NCBI RefSeq assembly: GCF_003970915.1
Contig: NZ_RXOF01000003.1
Span: 415,737-479,736 of the forward strand
Origin: Hymenobacter gummosus
Lineage (GTDB): Bacteria; Bacteroidota; Bacteroidia; Cytophagales; Hymenobacteraceae
DNA length: 64,000 nucleotides
Direction of reading: 5' to 3'
Positions 61,159 to 64,000 of the stretch are shown piece after piece. Position numbers and translations under genes: made by a program. Under the pieces are notes generated by a model. The model was not told where the DNA came from. It ran no database searches and saw nothing but the letters and a program-made list of their open reading frames with translations. Every line of letters starts with the position of its first letter. The stretch's first letter is position 1.

Positions 61159-62730
61159 TCAGCGCCTCAGGTACCGCCCCAAATCCGACACCGTGCTGAT
61201 GCCCAGCTGCCGGGCCTGGCGGCGGCGCATGAGCAGGGCGTAGGTGTTGTTGAAGCCCAGCGGCGGCAGCCACTCCAGCGCGTAGCGCCGCCGAAACTCC
61301 CGCTGCACGTAGCCGAATACCGCCGCCGGCCGCCCGCCCAGGGAATCGAGGGCGGCGGGCGGGGGCTGCAGCAGCACCTGCAGACCGGTACCGGTGTACT
61401 CCGGGTACAGGTCGATAGCGCCGGCGCGCAGGGCTTCGAAGCAGATGGTGGTGCCGCCCAGGCCGGTTTTGGTTTGCACCTGCAGATCGGTGTAGCCGCG
61501 GATGAGGGCCGCGTACATTTCCACCAGAATGTACTGCTCGGCGAAGATTTTGGAGCCCAGGCGCACGGTGGCGGCCCCCGGCGCGGCGGGCCGCGGGGGG
61601 CGCCACAGGCCGCGGCGGCGCAGCCAGCCCTCGGCCACCGCCCGGGGCTCCTGGTGCAGGTAATCCACGCGGTAGTTCAGCTCGGTCATGGCCGAGTCGG
61701 AAAGCTGCCCGCTGAGCAGCTGCAGCACCGGGCCCAGCTCGGGGTGGGCCCGCAGCAGGGCCGGGCGCAGCACCGGGGCGGCGTAGTAGGGCGGAAACAC
61801 GCGCTTGTCGTCGCGCAGCACTTGCAGACCGTAAGCCCGGATGCGCCCGTCGGTGCTGTAGCCGTCGATGACGTCGACCTCGGCGGCGCGGGCGGCCTGG
61901 TAGACCAGGGCCGGGGCCAGCACCACGCCGGGCAGGCGGCGCAGACCGTAGGCGCGCTGCAGCCCGGGCAGCCCGTCGGCGCGGCCGATAAACTCGGGGC
62001 TGAAGCCGGCCCGCAGCCGCCCGGCGGCCCCCGGCAGCAGGTACAGCGCGCCCAGCAGCGGCAACAGGATCAGCAGCCCCGCGCCTACCCGCGGCAGCCG
62101 CCGCAGGCTCAGGCGCTGCAGGCCGGCCAGGGCCGCGTCGAAGGCCAGGGCCAGGGCGGCGGCGGGCAGGGCGCCGGCCAGAATCATCACGGGATTGTTC
62201 AGGGCAATGCCGCCGAAGATAAACTCGCCCAGCCCCCCGGCCGCCACGTAGGCCGCCAGCGTGGCCACGCCCACCCCGATAACCGTGGCCGTGCGGATGC
62301 CCGCAAACAGCACCGGCAAGGCCAGCGGCAGCTGCACCCGGCGCAGCACCTGCCCGTCGGTGAAGCCCAGGCCGCGGGCCGCCTCCACCACGGCCGGGCT
62401 CACCCCCTGAATGCCCGTGACGGTGTTGCGGATGATGGGCAGCAGCGAGTACAGCAGCAGGGCCACGATGGCCGGCGCCGGCCCGATGCCCAGCAGCGGA
62501 ATCAGGAAGCCGAGCAGGGCAATGCTGGGCACCGTTTGCAGCACCCCGGCCAGGCCCAGCACGGCGGGCGCCCAGCGCGGGCGGCGGGTGAGCCAGAGGC
62601 CGGCGGGCACGCCCAGCAGCACCGCCAGCAGCAGGGCGGCAGCCGTCAGCCCGATGTGCTGCAGGGTTTGTTCGGCCAGCTTGCCGGCCTGCGCCTGCCA
62701 GAACGCCAGCAGCTCGGTTAGCATCTTCAT
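61159..62730 (-). CDS. osmolyte-type ABC importer, permease fused to a circularly permuted substrate-binding domain
   Basis: 523 residues. The first 225 are the permease (EAA-like loop AARGLGFTDGQVLRRVQLPL near 118, five to six helices). The binding domain has all OpuAC/ProX/EgtU motifs but in swapped order. FIGRADGLPGL (247), DVIDGYSTDGRI (286), DDKRVFPPYYAAP (307) and LNYRVD (351) come first. LGSKIFAEQYIL (391), TGLGGTT (422), DLYPEYTGT (440) and PPLGFNNTYALL (489) come last. In the classical proteins the second group comes first. It forms an importer with the ATPase gene, whose stop overlaps its start (ATGA). Likely substrates are betaine, choline or ergothioneine. Confidence 0.9.
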   Translation of the reverse strand: MKMLTELLAFWQAQAGKLAEQTLQHIGLTAAALLLAVLLGVPAGLWLTRRPRWAPAVLGLAGVLQTVPSIALLGFLIPLLGIGPAPAIVALLLYSLLPIIRNTVTGIQGVSPAVVEAARGLGFTDGQVLRRVQLPLALPVLFAGIRTATVIGVGVATLAAYVAAGGLGEFIFGGIALNNPVMILAGALPAAALALAFDAALAGLQRLSLRRLPRVGAGLLILLPLLGALYLLPGAAGRLRAGFSPEFIGRADGLPGLQRAYGLRRLPGVVLAPALVYQAARAAEVDVIDGYSTDGRIRAYGLQVLRDDKRVFPPYYAAPVLRPALLRAHPELGPVLQLLSGQLSDSAMTELNYRVDYLHQEPRAVAEGWLRRRGLWRPPRPAAPGAATVRLGSKIFAEQYILVEMYAALIRGYTDLQVQTKTGLGGTTICFEALRAGAIDLYPEYTGTGLQVLLQPPPAALDSLGGRPAAVFGYVQREFRRRYALEWLPPLGFNNTYALLMRRRQARQLGISTVSDLGRYLRR

Positions 62731-63674
62731 TGGGCTTCGGCGTGGAGGGCGTGGTGGAAGGCTTGCATGAGGGCGCCGGCGGCTTCTTCGGCCCGGGGCG
62801 TGGCCGCCAGCTGCTCCAGGGCCTGCTGCACCGTAGCCGCGGCGGATAGCGCGGTCAACCCGGCCGGGGCAGCCCCGCGCAGCCAGGGCTGCAGCTCGGC
62901 CAGGGTGAGGGTGCGCAGCTGCAGGCTCAGCCGCTCGGCGGCGAAGAAGCGGCGCACGAAGTCGTTGGCCGGGCGCAGCAGCAGCTCGCGCGGGGTGCCC
63001 AGCTGCTGCACCCGGCCGGCGTCGAGCAGCATAATGCGGTCGGCCAGCTCGAAGGCCTCGGTCACGTCGTGGGTGACGAGCACCACGGTTTTGCCTTGCA
63101 ACTCGGGCAGCTCGCGGAAGTCGCGGCGGATGCCGGCGCGTACCAGCGGGTCGAGGGCGCCGAAGGGCTCGTCGAGCAGCACGATGGGCGGGTCGGCGGC
63201 CAGGGCCCGGGCCAGGCCCACGCGCTGCTGCTGCCCGCCCGACAGCTCGTGCGGCAGCCGGGCGGCGTACTCGGCCGGGGGCAGGTGCAGGCGGGTGAGC
63301 AGCTCGTAGGTGCGGGCCGCTATGGCGGCCGGGGCGTGGCCGAGCAGGCGCGGCACCACGGCCACGTTGTCGGCCACCGAGTAGTGCGGCAGCAGGCCCA
63401 CCTGCTGAATCACGTAGCCCATGCCGCGGCGCAGCTCTTCGGCGGGCTGCCGGCGCGCGTCCTGCCCGTGGATTTCCACCGTACCGGCGTCGGGCTCCAC
63501 GAGGCGGTTGAGCATCTTGAGCAGGGTAGTCTTGCCGCAGCCCGAGGGGCCCAGCAGCACCAGCGTCTCGCCGGCCGGCAGTTCGAAGGATACGTCGTCG
63601 ACCACCGGCCGCGGGCCGTAGCGCTTGGTGAGGCCGCGGGCGCGGATGGCGGGCGGCGGGGTAGAATGCGGCAT
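62727..63674 (-). CDS. osmolyte-type ABC importer ATP-binding protein
   Basis: 315 residues. Walker A GPSGCGKTTLLKM near 42, the Q loop (GYVIQQVGLLPHYSV), signature LSGGQQQRVGLARAL near 147 and Walker B PIVLLDEPFGALDPLVR near 168 are intact. The C-terminal 80 residues (LRTLTLAELQPWLRG) form a regulatory tail, shorter than the paired CBS domains of OpuCA-type proteins. It shares a 4-base overlap with the permease-binding fusion gene. It powers import across the inner membrane. Confidence 0.93.
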   Translation of the reverse strand: MPHSTPPPAIRARGLTKRYGPRPVVDDVSFELPAGETLVLLGPSGCGKTTLLKMLNRLVEPDAGTVEIHGQDARRQPAEELRRGMGYVIQQVGLLPHYSVADNVAVVPRLLGHAPAAIAARTYELLTRLHLPPAEYAARLPHELSGGQQQRVGLARALAADPPIVLLDEPFGALDPLVRAGIRRDFRELPELQGKTVVLVTHDVTEAFELADRIMLLDAGRVQQLGTPRELLLRPANDFVRRFFAAERLSLQLRTLTLAELQPWLRGAAPAGLTALSAAATVQQALEQLAATPRAEEAAGALMQAFHHALHAEAQ

Positions 63675-64000
63675 AACGTCCCGGAATTAGCGGCTACTCA
63701 TCAGCCGGCAAAATAGCCAGCCCGCCGCTTTTTGGGCCCGGGGCGGTCAATCCGAGTTGCGGACCGGAACTACGGCTAGCTCCCCTCCTCAGCTGAGGAG
63801 GGGTTGGGGTTGGTTGAAAAATCAGACTTAGAAATACTAGAGTTAGCTGACGTTCTGACGGAAGGTCAACCACCCCTTGTATGATTGCACTGCCCTATCT
63901 TCTGGGTAGCCAGCCAAGGAAGCGGAGTCACCTACCATCCCTAAATGCGGGGCTTCGGCCTCGACCTTGTGGGTTAGAGCCAGTGCTCCGCTTCCCGTTT
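63675..64000. other. right-edge spacer with repeat element and folded sequence
   Basis: 326 bases without a gene. From 63777 to 63876 a repeat carries a 22-bp perfect palindrome (63782-63803, CCCCTCCTCAG and its complement) and GGTTGGTTGAA, which partly pairs with GGTCAACCACCCC near 63865. From 63918 to 63995 GGAAGCGGAG pairs with CTCCGCTTCC around an inner CGGGG/CCTCG hairpin. Confidence 0.5.
63777..63876. repeat. palindrome-headed repeat at the right edge
   Basis: A 22-bp perfect palindrome (63782-63803) is followed by GGGTTGGGGTTGGTTGAA and, 60 bases on, a looser complement (GGTCAACCACCCC). It resembles the layout of the kdpA-kdpB repeat at 26953, with AGACTTAGAAATACTAGAG in the loop, but the sequence differs. 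Confidence 0.6.

Noticed and set aside
61105-62721. 538-residue open frame on the plus strand
   Set aside because: Gln/Gly/Ala/Arg-rich antisense of the permease-binding fusion gene, which has all family motifs.
63918-63995. tRNA or tmRNA
   Set aside because: The acceptor-like stem is present, but there is no T arm (GGTTCGA), anticodon arm or tmRNA 5' sequence.

Overview
The window reads as a chromosomal segment of a high-GC Bacteroidota, most likely Hymenobacter or a close relative. The evidence is the protein style (MutS2, a DUF2400/TIGR02757 protein, a secreted metalloprotease with a type IX secretion tail, many short secreted proteins), promoter boxes of the Bacteroidota TAnnTTTG type, weak or absent Shine-Dalgarno sequences, and intergenic spacers rich in long inverted repeats. 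Genus is inferred from gene content only. No rRNA, phage, transposase or CRISPR array is visible.

Layout. 1-14.1 kb is housekeeping: the murB 3' end, an OB-fold/FN3 exported protein, a rhomboid protease, mutS2, two hypotheticals, a DUF2400 protein, a LysM protein, kdsB, a DUF1622 protein, a SUI1/YciH factor, a lipid kinase and gap. 14.3-21.3 kb is a phenylacetate catabolic cluster: a TetR regulator (PaaR-like), then paaE-A-B-C-D (ring epoxidase), a paaH-type dehydrogenase and paaY. 21.3-23.2 kb has a RibD-C-type reductase and a zinc alcohol dehydrogenase. 23.4-34.6 kb is a complete K+ uptake module: a sigma54-type response regulator, a 32-residue membrane peptide, kdpF, kdpA, kdpB, kdpC, a 29-residue membrane peptide, an outer-membrane porin, a stand-alone KdpD sensor domain and a separate histidine kinase. 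Two identical tRNA-Glu genes and a candidate small RNA follow.

35.3-43.7 kb holds a STAS-like protein, an ABC exporter, a large secreted matrixin-like protease, an M48-type protease, a PhzF protein, mutM and a lipocalin-like lipoprotein. From 51.4 back to 43.7 kb, all genes lie on the minus strand: phenylalanine hydroxylase, several secreted hypotheticals, an Lgt homologue, a DUF457-type hydrolase with an apparent frameshift, a radical SAM enzyme resembling tetraether lipid synthases, and three tiny membrane proteins. 51.9-59.4 kb is mixed (AraC regulator, SDR, Spy-like protein, HAD phosphatase, TSUP and SLC10-type transporters, ankyrin protein). 59.7-61.1 kb is a lower-GC two-gene cassette with a PD-(D/E)XK nuclease motif. 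61.2-63.7 kb is an osmolyte-type ABC importer whose substrate-binding domain has its motifs in circularly permuted order.

The most unusual points are: (1) nearly every gene junction inside the paa and kdp operons carries its own long inverted repeat, often of a different sequence family; (2) the permuted substrate-binding domain; (3) the low-GC nuclease cassette; (4) the Tes-like radical SAM gene with three small membrane proteins; (5) two exact TTATGCA-N7-TGCATAA palindromes plus half sites upstream of the kdp-linked kinase; (6) a split KdpD system with a sigma54-type regulator.
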